Below, one piece after another: positions 34,032-43,312 of a stretch of 64,000 nucleotides of DNA (positions are counted from its first letter, which is position 1; each line of letters opens with the position of its first letter). The translations under genes and the position numbers were made by a program. The notes beneath the pieces are model-generated. The model was not told where the DNA came from. It saw only the letters and a program-made list of their open reading frames with translations, and made no database searches. This DNA comes from Acidovorax carolinensis (lineage in GTDB: Bacteria > Pseudomonadota > Gammaproteobacteria > Burkholderiales > Burkholderiaceae_C): NCBI RefSeq assembly GCF_002157145.1, contig NZ_CP021361.1, positions 1,426,001 to 1,490,000 on the forward strand. The letters are read 5' to 3'.

Positions 34032-35399
34032 TCAATCGTCAGGACTACGCAGACTCGGGCCTTGACTGGAGCTACCGGCGTCGCCGCCGCGTAGCGTGTG
34101 GGCGGCGGTCGTGGCGGCATGGGTGATTTGTTGCCTGCGATGCAGGCGTTTGGCCCAAGCGGGTTGTTCGGTGGATGTGGGTGACGCTGCGGCATCGCTT
34201 GTGCCCTGGGCTGCAGCACCGGCCCCGGATGCCGTCATAGCGTCATCGGGCCGCAAGGCAGAGGCAGCACGCTCCTTGAGCGAGCGCGCTCCATCGGCCA
34301 CCTTCTGCCCTGCTGCCTGCGCCCCGGTCTTGGCGACATTGCCCAGGCCAGCGGCAGCGCCCTTGAGGCCGCCACCGGCCGAAGCTGAACCAGCCTGGTA
34401 TGCGGACTTGGCACTGCTGGCGTTCGATGCCATCGAACGCGCACCACTGGCTGCTGCTCTCGCGGCTGCCGGGGCCATGCGTGCCCCGGCGGCCACGGCA
34501 CTACCAACGCCAGAAGCTGCGGCACCGACTGCGACAGCGGCTCCGGCCGCGCCGATGGCAGCACCGGCCATCGCGCCCGCGCCGAGCTGCGGTCCACCGG
34601 ATACCAATCCGGTCGCGATGCCCGGCCCGAAGATGCCCAGGGCCAGCATGGACAGCGAGGCCAGCATGATGACCAGCGCCTGGTCGATGGAGGGCTCGGA
34701 GCCGGCCGGTATATTGAACTCGGCGAACAGTCCCGAGCCGATGCCCACGATAACGGCGAGCACCAGCACCTTGATGCCCGAAGACACCACATTACCCAAG
34801 ACCTTCTCGGCAAGGAACGCCGTCTTGTTCCACAGCGCGAATGGCACCAGTACGAAGCCCGCCAGCGTAGTCAGCTTGAACTCGATCAGCGTGACGAAGA
34901 GCTGCACCGCCAACACGAAGAAACTGACGATGACCACGATCCAGGCGAGGAACAGCACAACGATGGGCGCGATGTGGATGAACACCTCCGGGAATCCCGC
35001 AAGCTCCCTAATCTGGTCGAGGATCGGCGCCCCGGCGTCGATACCGACCTTGGCCAGCCGCCCCGGTTGCAGGAAGTTGCCCATGCTCAAGGTTGAGCCG
35101 CTGGCCGTCAGGCCCAGGCCGGTGAACGAACGAAACAGGACGCCCGCCAGCGTGTTGAAATTGCCGATGATGTAGGCGAAGGCGCCGACGTAAAGCACCT
35201 TGCGGATCAGCTTCGCGATCACGTCCTCGCCCTGCCCGGTGGCATGGCCCATCGCCCAGAACAGCCCGGCGAGCGTCATGTCGATGACGATCAGCGTGGC
35301 GGTCAGGAACGCCACTTCGCCTTGCAGCAGCCCAAAGCCCGAGTCGATGTAGCGCGAGAAGACATCGAGGAAGCGGTCGATCACGGAAACGTCGTTCAT
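34032..35399 (-). CDS. trbL: Conjugal transfer protein TrbL (VirB6-like)
   Basis: The 455-residue protein has five or six transmembrane helices in the first ~250 residues (for example FLTATLIVIDMTLAGLFWAM and IAPIVVLFLAWIVVIVSFFV). A long Ala/Gly/Ser-rich C-terminal tail follows and ends near residue 455 in a charged region. This layout is typical of TrbL. It forms the inner-membrane pore part of the mating channel. Confidence 0.92.
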   Translation of the reverse strand: MNDVSVIDRFLDVFSRYIDSGFGLLQGEVAFLTATLIVIDMTLAGLFWAMGHATGQGEDVIAKLIRKVLYVGAFAYIIGNFNTLAGVLFRSFTGLGLTASGSTLSMGNFLQPGRLAKVGIDAGAPILDQIRELAGFPEVFIHIAPIVVLFLAWIVVIVSFFVLAVQLFVTLIEFKLTTLAGFVLVPFALWNKTAFLAEKVLGNVVSSGIKVLVLAVIVGIGSGLFAEFNIPAGSEPSIDQALVIMLASLSMLALGIFGPGIATGLVSGGPQLGAGAMAGAAIGAAGAAVAVGAAASGVGSAVAAGARMAPAAARAAASGARSMASNASSAKSAYQAGSASAGGGLKGAAAGLGNVAKTGAQAAGQKVADGARSLKERAASALRPDDAMTASGAGAAAQGTSDAAASPTSTEQPAWAKRLHRRQQITHAATTAAHTLRGGDAGSSSQGPSLRSPDD

Positions 35400-35411
35400 G
35401 GCCCGCACCTG

Positions 35412-36140
35412 TCAGCGACTGTAGAAGTTCACGGGCTGCGGCGTGTACGGCGTGCCCTCGCCCAGAAAACGCTGCGTCACCTCGCGGCCACGCTCGACGG
35501 CAGCGGCCTGCCGCGCCAGCTCAAGCGAAGCCGCGCGACCCTGCGTGATCTGCAACCGCTGCGTCTGGATGGACTGCTTGGCCTGCAGGGCCAGCAACTG
35601 GTTCATGGCCTGCATCGCCTGCAGAGCACCTTCCGCTGACTGGCTCTTACTCACCAGGTCGGCCAACACGCTTTCGTCATCGCTCAAGTTCTGCGATGCC
35701 TGGGCCTGCATCTTCATCGTGGTCTGCAAGCCGTTGAGCGTGTTCTTCCAACGCTCCTGGGCGTCGCGGTACATCTGGTCGCCGCTGACGGTGGCGGCGT
35801 ACTGCTCGGGGTACAGGCGCGCGAACTCGCGGTCGATGCTCGTCACGTCGTAGGCCAGGCCCTTGGCCTGCGCGATCAGCCGCTGGGTGGTCGCCAGGTT
35901 TGCGCGCAACTGACCGACCACGCTGGACGGCAGGCTGGCCAGGTTGCGCGCCTGGTTCATCAGCATCTGCGCTTCGTTCTGGAGCTGCTGGATCTGGTTG
36001 TTGATCTGCTCCAACGTACGGATGGCCGTGAGCGTGTTCTGCACGAGGTTCGTAGGATCAATCACGACCCTTTGCGCATGGACAGTGGTCGCGGTGCAAA
36101 GCATGGCCGCGACGGCGGCGGCGAGAAGACGCTTTTTCAT
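35412..36140 (-). CDS. trbJ: Conjugal transfer protein TrbJ (VirB5-like)
   Basis: The 242-residue protein has a signal peptide (KKRLLAAAVAAMLCTATTVHA), then a mostly helical body with QVQNEAQ-like heptads (EQINNQIQQLQNEAQMLM). The end NFYSR is typical of TrbJ. It is the periplasmic/pilus-tip component. Its start overlaps the trbE stop. Confidence 0.9.
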   Translation of the reverse strand: MKKRLLAAAVAAMLCTATTVHAQRVVIDPTNLVQNTLTAIRTLEQINNQIQQLQNEAQMLMNQARNLASLPSSVVGQLRANLATTQRLIAQAKGLAYDVTSIDREFARLYPEQYAATVSGDQMYRDAQERWKNTLNGLQTTMKMQAQASQNLSDDESVLADLVSKSQSAEGALQAMQAMNQLLALQAKQSIQTQRLQITQGRAASLELARQAAAVERGREVTQRFLGEGTPYTPQPVNFYSR

Positions 36141-38575
36141 GATGGGTTCTCCTGTGGGTGGGGGGACGGAAACGAAGGCAACAGGTCAGCAGCCCAATGC
36201 AGGCCGCGATGGCGCAGCCAGGCGGTTGCGAATGCGGCGGACTTGGAAGAAGTCGCAGCGAGCACCGCGTCCATGTCGCGCTGGTCCTGCGGCATGGAAG
36301 CGCCCGCGAAGGCCAGGGTGGCCGGCCCCAGGTCGAGGTCGAACAGCCGATTACCGAGACGCGATTGGTAGTAGTAGTCGCGCTTGGGCTGCGCGGTGGC
36401 GACGATCTCGATCTGGCGGCTGTTGAGGCCGAAGCCCTCGTAGATCGTCCTGATCTGCGGCTCGGTGGCCTGCGGGTTTGGCAGGAAGATGCGGCTCGCG
36501 CAGCTTTCGATGATCGCGGGCGCGATGCTCGAATCCTTGATGTCCGCCAGGCTCTGCGTGGCGAAGATGACGCTGACGTTCTTTTTGCGCAGTGTCTTGA
36601 GCCATTGGCGGATGCGCGCGGCAAACACCGGGTCATCGAGGAACAGCCACGCCTCATCGAGCATCAGCAGTGTCGGCGCACCATCGAAGCGTTCATCGAA
36701 GCGCGCGAACAGATAGCCCAGCACAGCCATGACGGCGGCCTTGCTGTGCATCAGCTCCTCCATCTCGAAGCACTGCACGTCGGCCATGCCCAGCCGGTCG
36801 TGGTCGGCATCCAGCAGCTTGCCGTGGGCACCGCCAAGCACATAGGGCGCGAGCGCTTGGCGAAGCGCATTCGATTGCAGCAATACCGACAAGCCAGTCA
36901 TCGTGCGCTGCTCCAGCGGCGCGCCGGCGAGACTCCCCAGCGCCGACCAGATCGCGGCTTTCTCGTCCGGACCGACGGCCACGCCCTCGTGCCGTAGCCG
37001 TCCTTCGATCCACTCGGCGGCCCAGGTGCGGTAGCCCTCACGGTCGATGCGGGCGAGCGGCTGGAAGGCGATTTCGCCATCGGCCCCCAGGTCGTAGTGC
37101 TCGCCGCCCAGGCCCAGGATGGTGGCGCGCATCGAGCGCCCCATGTCGAACGCAAAGATGCGCGAGCCACGATAGCGGCGGAACTGCATCGCCAGCGTGG
37201 CGAGTAGCACCGACTTGCCCATGCCGGTCGGGCCAGCCACCAGCGTGTGCCCCACGTCGCCGATGTGCGTAACCAACCGGAACGGCGTCGCTCCCTCGGT
37301 GCGCGTGACGATCAACGGTGGGCCGTCGAGGTGGGCATTGCGCTCGGGACCCGCCCAGACAGCCGACACCGGCATCATGTGCGCCAGGTTCAGCGTCGAG
37401 ACGATGGGCTGACGCACGTTCGCGTAGGCATTGCCAGGGATCGAAGACAGCCAGGCATCGACCGCGTTCAATGTCTCGGGGATCGTCACGAACCCGCGTC
37501 CTTGAATGACGCGCTCCACCATGCGCAGCTTCTCGTCGGCCACGGCCGGATCGGCATCGAGCACCGTCACCGTGGCCGTGACGTAGCCGAAGGCCACCTG
37601 ATCACTGCCCAGCTCCTGCAAGGCAGCATCGGCGTCGGTGGCCTTGTTGCTGGCGTCGGTATCGACCAGCGGCGATTCCTGCTGGAAGATGGTTTCACGC
37701 AACAGCGCCACCACGTTCTTACGCTTGGCGAACCACTGGCGGCGAAGACGGGACAGCTCCTTTTCCGCATCGGCTTTGTCCAGGCAGAGAAAGCGCGTAC
37801 TCCAGCGGTAGGCAAAGCCGAGGCGGTTGAGGTCGTCCAGAATCCCCGGCCAGGTCGAGGTCGGAAAGCCGCGCACCGTCGCCACGCGCAGGTGCTGGTC
37901 GCCGAGCATCGGAGCCAAGCCGCCAACCAGCGAGGAATCAGCCAGCAGCGCGTCAAGGTGAAATGGCACCTCGGGCACGCCCACGCGGTAGCGCCGAGCG
38001 GAGATGGTCGAATGCAGATAGGTCAGCGTCTGGCTGTCGTCCAGCCAGGCGATCTCCGGCATCACGCCATCGAGCAGATCGAAAATGCGATCCGTTTCCG
38101 AGAGGAAAGATTGCAGCCGCTCGCGCCAGTCCACACCTTCGGTGGGACGGTTCTCATACAGCAGGCCCGCCGCACGGGCACGGGATTCCTCAGGCGGCAG
38201 ATACACCAGTGTCAGGTGATAGGCACTCTCGAAGTGGTTTCCCGAGTCCTCGAAGGCTGCGCGACGCTCCTCATCCACCAGCCAGGACAGCGGTTCCGGG
38301 AAATCCGAGTGCGGGTAATCCGCCGCCGATCGGCGCTCAGCCTCGATGAACAACGCCCAGCCAGGCCCTAGCCGGCGCAGCGCGTTGTTCAGCCGCGCCG
38401 ACGTAGCGATCAGCTCGCTCTGTGTGGCGCTGTCGAGGTCGGGGCCGCGAAAGCGCGCCGTGCGCAGAAAACTGCCATCCTTGTTCAAGACGACGCCCGG
38501 TGCGACCAGCCCGGCCCAAGGCAGCCAATCGGCAAGCAAGGCTGGGCGCTGTCTGTATTCGGCAAGGTTCAGCAT
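36137..38575 (-). CDS. trbE: Conjugal transfer ATPase TrbE (VirB4-like)
   Basis: From ATG 38575 the protein has 812 residues; the open frame upstream overlaps trbD and is rejected. Walker A is GPTGMGKSVLL and Walker B is TLLMLDEAWLFL, with the C-terminal NPQATEPQIRTIYEGFGL block of VirB4/TrbE proteins. It powers pilus assembly and DNA transfer at the inner membrane. Confidence 0.95.
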   Translation of the reverse strand: MLNLAEYRQRPALLADWLPWAGLVAPGVVLNKDGSFLRTARFRGPDLDSATQSELIATSARLNNALRRLGPGWALFIEAERRSAADYPHSDFPEPLSWLVDEERRAAFEDSGNHFESAYHLTLVYLPPEESRARAAGLLYENRPTEGVDWRERLQSFLSETDRIFDLLDGVMPEIAWLDDSQTLTYLHSTISARRYRVGVPEVPFHLDALLADSSLVGGLAPMLGDQHLRVATVRGFPTSTWPGILDDLNRLGFAYRWSTRFLCLDKADAEKELSRLRRQWFAKRKNVVALLRETIFQQESPLVDTDASNKATDADAALQELGSDQVAFGYVTATVTVLDADPAVADEKLRMVERVIQGRGFVTIPETLNAVDAWLSSIPGNAYANVRQPIVSTLNLAHMMPVSAVWAGPERNAHLDGPPLIVTRTEGATPFRLVTHIGDVGHTLVAGPTGMGKSVLLATLAMQFRRYRGSRIFAFDMGRSMRATILGLGGEHYDLGADGEIAFQPLARIDREGYRTWAAEWIEGRLRHEGVAVGPDEKAAIWSALGSLAGAPLEQRTMTGLSVLLQSNALRQALAPYVLGGAHGKLLDADHDRLGMADVQCFEMEELMHSKAAVMAVLGYLFARFDERFDGAPTLLMLDEAWLFLDDPVFAARIRQWLKTLRKKNVSVIFATQSLADIKDSSIAPAIIESCASRIFLPNPQATEPQIRTIYEGFGLNSRQIEIVATAQPKRDYYYQSRLGNRLFDLDLGPATLAFAGASMPQDQRDMDAVLAATSSKSAAFATAWLRHRGLHWAADLLPSFPSPHPQENPS

Positions 38576-38585
38576 GGCATTCCCC

Positions 38586-38858
38586 TCACACGTCCAGCAG
38601 CGGCCGGTGTTCGATGTGCCGCGCAAAGACCTGCATGAACTGCGGATCGACGCGGGCACCCCAGACCGCCAACGCATGTCCGACGATCCAGAGCACCAGC
38701 CCCGGAATCCACAGTTGCAGGCCCAGCCCGACGGCAGCGGCCAGCGTACCGTTGGCAATCGCCACAGTGCGCGGCGCGCCGCCCAGCAGAATCGGCTCGG
38801 TCAGCGAACGATGCAGCGGCACTTCAAAGCCTGCGGCGAATTCCTCGGGCGCGCTCAT
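38586..38858 (-). CDS. trbD: Conjugal transfer protein TrbD (VirB3-like)
   Basis: From ATG 38858, overlapping the trbC stop, the 90-residue protein has a start like other TrbD proteins (FEVPLHRSLTEPILLGGAPR). Two hydrophobic helices follow: VAIANGTLAAAVGLGLQLWI and GLVLWIVGHALAVWG. VirB3 proteins sit in the inner membrane beside VirB4. Confidence 0.92.
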   Translation of the reverse strand: MSAPEEFAAGFEVPLHRSLTEPILLGGAPRTVAIANGTLAAAVGLGLQLWIPGLVLWIVGHALAVWGARVDPQFMQVFARHIEHRPLLDV

Positions 38859-39232
38859 ACGACGGCCCCGCCGGAGAAGCTGAAGAACGACAGGAAGAAC
38901 GAGGACGCCGCGAACGCAATGGACAGGCCGAAGACGATCTGGATCAGCTTGCGGAAACCACCGCTGGTATCGCCAAAGGCCAGCGCCAGGCCCGTGGAGA
39001 TGATGATGATGATTGCCACAATCCGGGCGACCGGCCCCTGGATGGATTCGAGAATGGATTGCAGCGGGCCTTCCCACGGCATCGAGGAGCCGGCGGCCTG
39101 CGCGGTGCCGGCGAGTAACAGCGTCAGTGCAGCCAGCACCAATCCCTGCATGGCCGGGCGAGCAAGACCATCCAGCCGCGCGAGGCGGGAAAGGGGATTT
39201 GCGGAAATATGGAAAGCATCAGCGTGCGTCAT
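38855..39232 (-). CDS. trbC: Conjugative pilin TrbC (VirB2-like)
   Basis: From ATG 39232 the protein has 125 residues. A long leader (cleavage near GTAQA-AGSS) is followed by a short mature pilin with two hydrophobic helices, IVAIIIIISTGLALAF and IVFGLSIAFAASSFFL, joined by a GDTSGGFRKL turn. This is the VirB2/TrbC pattern. It is the major pilus subunit. Confidence 0.92.
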   Translation of the reverse strand: MTHADAFHISANPLSRLARLDGLARPAMQGLVLAALTLLLAGTAQAAGSSMPWEGPLQSILESIQGPVARIVAIIIIISTGLALAFGDTSGGFRKLIQIVFGLSIAFAASSFFLSFFSFSGGAVV

Positions 39233-40284
39233 GGCAGTTCTCCGGGGTGGTTGAGGGACAGGAAAGAAGCATCGGATTGCGATGGCAGCTCGGGAAACGG
39301 CACTTCCAGCGCATCCGCCAGGTGGTAGCCCACGCCGTCGAAGCCAACGACGCGGGCGATGCTCTCGATGCGGCGCTTGCGTCCGCGCCCGGCGATGTGG
39401 ATCACCACGTTGACTGCCTCGGCGATCAGCGCACGGGGCGGATTCACCGCCACTTCGAGAATCAGTTGCTCCAGGCGCAGCAGCGCGCCCAGCGCGGAGC
39501 CAGCGTGGATGGTGGCGATGCCACCCGGATGGCCGGTGCCCCAGACCTTGATGAGATCCAGTGCCTCGGCGCCGCGCACTTCGCCCACGACGACACGATC
39601 TGGGCGCAGCCGCATCGTGGCGCGCACGAGTTCCTGCATGGACACGATCCCGGCGCGGGTGCGCAGCGGTACGTGGTCGCGCGCTGTGCATTGCAGCTCG
39701 ATGGTGTCTTCAAGCACCAACACGCGATCGCCCGTGGCGGCGATCTCGGCCAACAAAGCATTGGCGAGCGTGGTCTTGCCGGTACTCGTTCCGCCCGCGA
39801 TCAGGATGTTGTGGCGCTCGCGCACGACGCGCACAAGGAGGTCCGCCTGTGCGGCAGTCATCATCCCGTCTTCGACGTAGCGCGCCAGCGGGATGACACC
39901 GACGGCGCGCTTGCGCAAGGCGAAGGCCGGACCAGGAGCGGCCGGTGGCAAGATGCCCTCGAAACGTTCACCTGTCTCAGGCAGCTCAGCGGTCAAGAGC
40001 GGCTGACCGCGATGAACTTCAGCGCCAACGTGAGCCGCCACCAGACGGATGATCCGTTCGCCATCGGCTTCTGGTAGCTCCACGCCCATCGGCGCGCGGC
40101 CCGAGGAAAGCCGGTCGATCCACAAGGTTCGATCCGGGTTGAGCATGATTTCCACCACGTCCGGGTCTTCAAGCGCGGCGGCGATCAGCGGCCCCATTGC
40201 GGTGCGCAGCATCTGGATACGGCGATCCAGAGACGTGGCGGCCGATGAACGAGGTTCTGGCGGGAATTGAGGAACAGCGCTCAT
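39229..40284 (-). CDS. trbB: Conjugal transfer ATPase TrbB (VirB11-like)
   Basis: The 351-residue hexameric ATPase has Walker A GGTSTGKTTL, the Asp box LVLEDTIELQ, the RMRPDRVVVGEVRG-like motif (MRLRPDRVVVGEVRGAEA) and the HPGGIATIHAGSA His box. It supplies energy for pilus biogenesis. It overlaps trbC and the CopG-type gene on either side. Confidence 0.95.
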   Translation of the reverse strand: MSAVPQFPPEPRSSAATSLDRRIQMLRTAMGPLIAAALEDPDVVEIMLNPDRTLWIDRLSSGRAPMGVELPEADGERIIRLVAAHVGAEVHRGQPLLTAELPETGERFEGILPPAAPGPAFALRKRAVGVIPLARYVEDGMMTAAQADLLVRVVRERHNILIAGGTSTGKTTLANALLAEIAATGDRVLVLEDTIELQCTARDHVPLRTRAGIVSMQELVRATMRLRPDRVVVGEVRGAEALDLIKVWGTGHPGGIATIHAGSALGALLRLEQLILEVAVNPPRALIAEAVNVVIHIAGRGRKRRIESIARVVGFDGVGYHLADALEVPFPELPSQSDASFLSLNHPGELP

Positions 40285-40769
40285 GAGGCACGCTCCTGCG
40301 CTTCGGCCAACGTCGCTGCTTCATCCATGTGCATGCCGAACTCGTGCCCCTGGGGATGCAGTTCTTCCACCACGTCGCGCACCAGGCTGCGCCCGCGCAG
40401 CAGGTGGCGACCCAACTGTTCGACGAACTGCTCGAAACGCGCCTTGCCCTGGGCGCGTGCCGCGTCCTGATGCGCTTCGGGAACCGGCGTGCTGACCGTG
40501 AGGTAGTAGCGGATGAACAGAGCCAGCGTCTCAATCTGGATGTTCTGGTCGCGCTCCAGGCGCTCGGCCTGGCGCGACAGGCGATCCAGCCGCTTGGAAA
40601 TCGCTGCCTCGCGCTGGTTGGCCGCGTCCGGTGACAGCCATGATGCGAGCGCCGCCGCGACGATGCTGGACTTGGACACACCTTTCTTGGCGGCCAGCTC
40701 ATCGAGCCGCTTGGCGTGTTCAGGTTGGATGAAAAGATTCAGGCGGTAGGTGGAGTGGCTGGGACTCAT
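40281..40769 (-). CDS. CopG-family ribbon-helix-helix protein
   Basis: The 162-residue protein starts with RLNLFIQPEHAKRLDELAAKKGVSKSSIV, a ribbon-helix-helix DNA-binding unit. A central coiled coil (RLDRLSRQAERLERDQN) and a C-terminal region rich in charged residues follow. It lies between traG and trbB with ATGA overlaps at both ends, the usual place for the CopG gene of Tn4371-like elements. It probably regulates the transfer operon; this is not shown. Confidence 0.85.
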   Translation of the reverse strand: MSPSHSTYRLNLFIQPEHAKRLDELAAKKGVSKSSIVAAALASWLSPDAANQREAAISKRLDRLSRQAERLERDQNIQIETLALFIRYYLTVSTPVPEAHQDAARAQGKARFEQFVEQLGRHLLRGRSLVRDVVEELHPQGHEFGMHMDEAATLAEAQERAS

Positions 40770-42772
40770 AGATCGATTCCGTCGTTGGGGTCGAGGGATG
40801 CCAGCCGGGCCGTGCGCTGCATGGCCGGATCGAGCTGACGCGGAAGGGGAAGCGGGACGTCGTCGTCATCAAGCAGCGACAGGTCGCTGGCCGGGTGTTC
40901 CTGTTCGGGGTTGTAGGTGACGACTTCGGACAGTTCGGGTTGCTGGCGTGGGCCGCCGTCATCGGCCGTGCCCAGGTGCTCCAAGCCATCAGCGGTTGTG
41001 GAAGCGGGCGGCGTGGGGACAAGAGGAATCGCCAGCCCGCTCCAGTCGTCAGGACGCGCGCGCGGCACGTCGGCGTAGCAATCCGCCGCGAGCGCGGGCG
41101 GCGACAGCACGCGCCGCTTGAAGTTGGCGTCCGCGTAGTAGCGCAGCTTCTTGGCCTTGATCGGCGCATGGCCGGACACCATCACCACCGATTCATCGGT
41201 GGGCAGTTGCATGACCTCGCCAGGGGTGAGCAGCGGCCGGGCCGTCTCCTGACGCGACACCATCAGATGGCCCAGCCACGGGGCGAGCCTGTGGCCCGCG
41301 TAGTTGCGCTGCGCGCGCAGCTCGGTCGCTGTGCCCAGCGTTTCAGAAATTCGCTTGGCGGTACGTTCGTCGTTGGTGGCGAACGTCACGCGCACATGGC
41401 AGTTGTCCAGGATTGAATGGTTCTGCCCATACGCCTTGTCGATCTGGTTGAGCGACTGTGCAATCAGGAAGCTCCGGATGCCATAGCCCGCCATGAAGGC
41501 CAGGGCCGTCTCGAAGAAGTCCAAGCGGCCCAGCGCGGGGAACTCATCGAGCATCAGCAGCAGCTTGTGACGGCGGGCGATGCCGTCGCTGCCGTCGAGT
41601 GATTCCGTGAGCCGCCGACCGATCTGGTTGAGGATCAACCGGATCAGCGGCTTCGTGCGGCTGATGTCCGAGGGTGGCACCACGAGGTACAGCGATACTG
41701 GATGTTCGGCGGAAATCAGGTCCGCAATGCGCCAGTCGCAGCGCGAGGTGACTTCGGCCACCGTGGGATCACGGTACAGGCCGAGGAACGACATGGCCGT
41801 GGAGAGAACGCCGGAGCGTTCGTTGTCGCTCTTGTTGAGCACTTCGCGGGCAGCGGAGGCAACGACCGGATGCGGGTCGTTGCCCAGATGCCGCGTGCTC
41901 ATCATCCGGTGCAGCGTCAGCTCGAACGGACACGCCGGATCACTGAGGAAGTTCGCCACACCCCGCAGCGTCTTGTCTTCGTCGGCATAGAGCACATGCA
42001 AGATGGCACCGACCAACAGCGCGTGCGAAGTCTTCTCCCAGTGGTTTCGCTTCTCCAGCGCGCCTTCGGGATCGACCAGGATGTCTGCAATGTTCTGCAC
42101 GTCGCGCACTTCATGTGCGCCGCGCCGAACTTCCAGCAGTGGGTTGTAGGCGGCCGACTTCGCATCGGTCGGGTTGAACAGCAGACAGTGCGAAAAGCGC
42201 GCGCGCCAGCCGGCGGTGATGGTCCAGTTCTCGCCCTTGATGTCATGGATGACGGCGGATGCGGGCCAGGACAGCAGTGTGGGCACCACCAGGCCAACGC
42301 CCTTGCCCGAGCGTGTGGGCGCGAAGGTCAGGACGTGTTCCGGACCTTCGTGGCGCAGGTACTCATCACCATGCCGACCGAGGAACACACCAGCGGGCTG
42401 GGTCAGCCCTGCCTTGCTAATGTCGCTGGCGTCGGCCCAGCGTGCCGAACCGTAGGTCGTGACCAGGCGCGACTGGCGCGAGCGCCAGATAGACATGCCG
42501 ATGGCGACCACCACGGCAAGCAAACCGCTGCCGGCGGCAATGGCGCCGCCCACGTCGAAGATGTGGGACGCATAGGCATCGAAGAAGAACCACCACTCGA
42601 ACAGCTTCCACGGGTGGTAGATCGGTGTGCCCAACAGATCGAACCAGGGCGAACCCAGGCGTAGTTGATAGCCCAGGGCCGCTGCTGTCCATTGTGTGGC
42701 GCTCCACACTCCGGCGATCACGATGCCGAATACCACGGCGATCTGACCGAACAGCACGTTCGTTCCTTGCAT
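40766..42772 (-). CDS. traG: Coupling protein TraG (VirD4-like)
   Basis: From ATG 42772 (GGAGG upstream) the protein has 668 residues. Two N-terminal transmembrane helices precede the motor domain with Walker A APTRSGKGVGLV and Walker B LLLMLDEFPALG. It brings the relaxase-DNA complex to the secretion channel. No relaxase gene is visible in the window. It is the first gene of the traG-trb block. Confidence 0.95.
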   Translation of the reverse strand: MQGTNVLFGQIAVVFGIVIAGVWSATQWTAAALGYQLRLGSPWFDLLGTPIYHPWKLFEWWFFFDAYASHIFDVGGAIAAGSGLLAVVVAIGMSIWRSRQSRLVTTYGSARWADASDISKAGLTQPAGVFLGRHGDEYLRHEGPEHVLTFAPTRSGKGVGLVVPTLLSWPASAVIHDIKGENWTITAGWRARFSHCLLFNPTDAKSAAYNPLLEVRRGAHEVRDVQNIADILVDPEGALEKRNHWEKTSHALLVGAILHVLYADEDKTLRGVANFLSDPACPFELTLHRMMSTRHLGNDPHPVVASAAREVLNKSDNERSGVLSTAMSFLGLYRDPTVAEVTSRCDWRIADLISAEHPVSLYLVVPPSDISRTKPLIRLILNQIGRRLTESLDGSDGIARRHKLLLMLDEFPALGRLDFFETALAFMAGYGIRSFLIAQSLNQIDKAYGQNHSILDNCHVRVTFATNDERTAKRISETLGTATELRAQRNYAGHRLAPWLGHLMVSRQETARPLLTPGEVMQLPTDESVVMVSGHAPIKAKKLRYYADANFKRRVLSPPALAADCYADVPRARPDDWSGLAIPLVPTPPASTTADGLEHLGTADDGGPRQQPELSEVVTYNPEQEHPASDLSLLDDDDVPLPLPRQLDPAMQRTARLASLDPNDGIDL

Positions 42773-43005
42773 CTCCCGGCCTCCGATTTTTCCTGCGCGC
42801 ACTCCGCTCAACGGCTGCACAACAACGTGCCGCTGGCGTCAGGATCGGTGCCGGGTCAGTGCCGGTCAAAGACTGTTATCAGAACGAAGATGATGCAAAA
42901 AACATCGATTCAAGCAAGGACGAAGACAGTAAAAGCGCCGCAAGCAAAGGCGCGTTGCGGCGTAGCGAGCAGAAAATCGAGCGATGTGTGGCTTACCGGC
43001 CACGG
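42773..43005. other. Upstream region of traG
   Basis: The 233 bp between eexN and traG hold no convincing gene. It is the likely place for the promoter of the transfer operon, but I see no strong promoter match. Confidence 0.4.
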
Positions 43006-43266
43006 TTAAAAATTCGACGATTCCTTAGGCAGTGTATAAGGCACCTTGCCATTGCCGAAGAAGCGGCGGTTCGTCGCTTCGGCCACGCGGTTGCAAAGTT
43101 CGTCGCCCAACTTGGCGCGGTTCAGCTTGCACTGCTGGCGCAATTCTTTCAGCCGCTCGGGATCGGCTGCCAAGGATTCCACCGTCTCGCCTGGAGCAGA
43201 AGACTGACCGCAAGAGGCCAATAGCGTGGCTAACGACAATGAGGCGAAGATGTTGAACGGGCTCAT
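43006..43266 (-). CDS. eexN: EexN-family entry-exclusion lipoprotein
   Basis: From ATG 43266 the 86-residue protein has a lipoprotein signal ending LLASC. The mature part contains ESLAADPERLKELRQQC, CKLNRAKLGDELCNRVAEA and RRFFG, the typical EexN pattern with paired Cys. Such lipoproteins stop entry of a second copy of the same element. It lies upstream of traG on the same strand. Confidence 0.8.
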   Translation of the reverse strand: MSPFNIFASLSLATLLASCGQSSAPGETVESLAADPERLKELRQQCKLNRAKLGDELCNRVAEATNRRFFGNGKVPYTLPKESSNF

Positions 43267-43312
43267 GACCTGATTCCTCGAAGGCGTGACACTTGAGAAG
43301 CGGGTTTGGGCG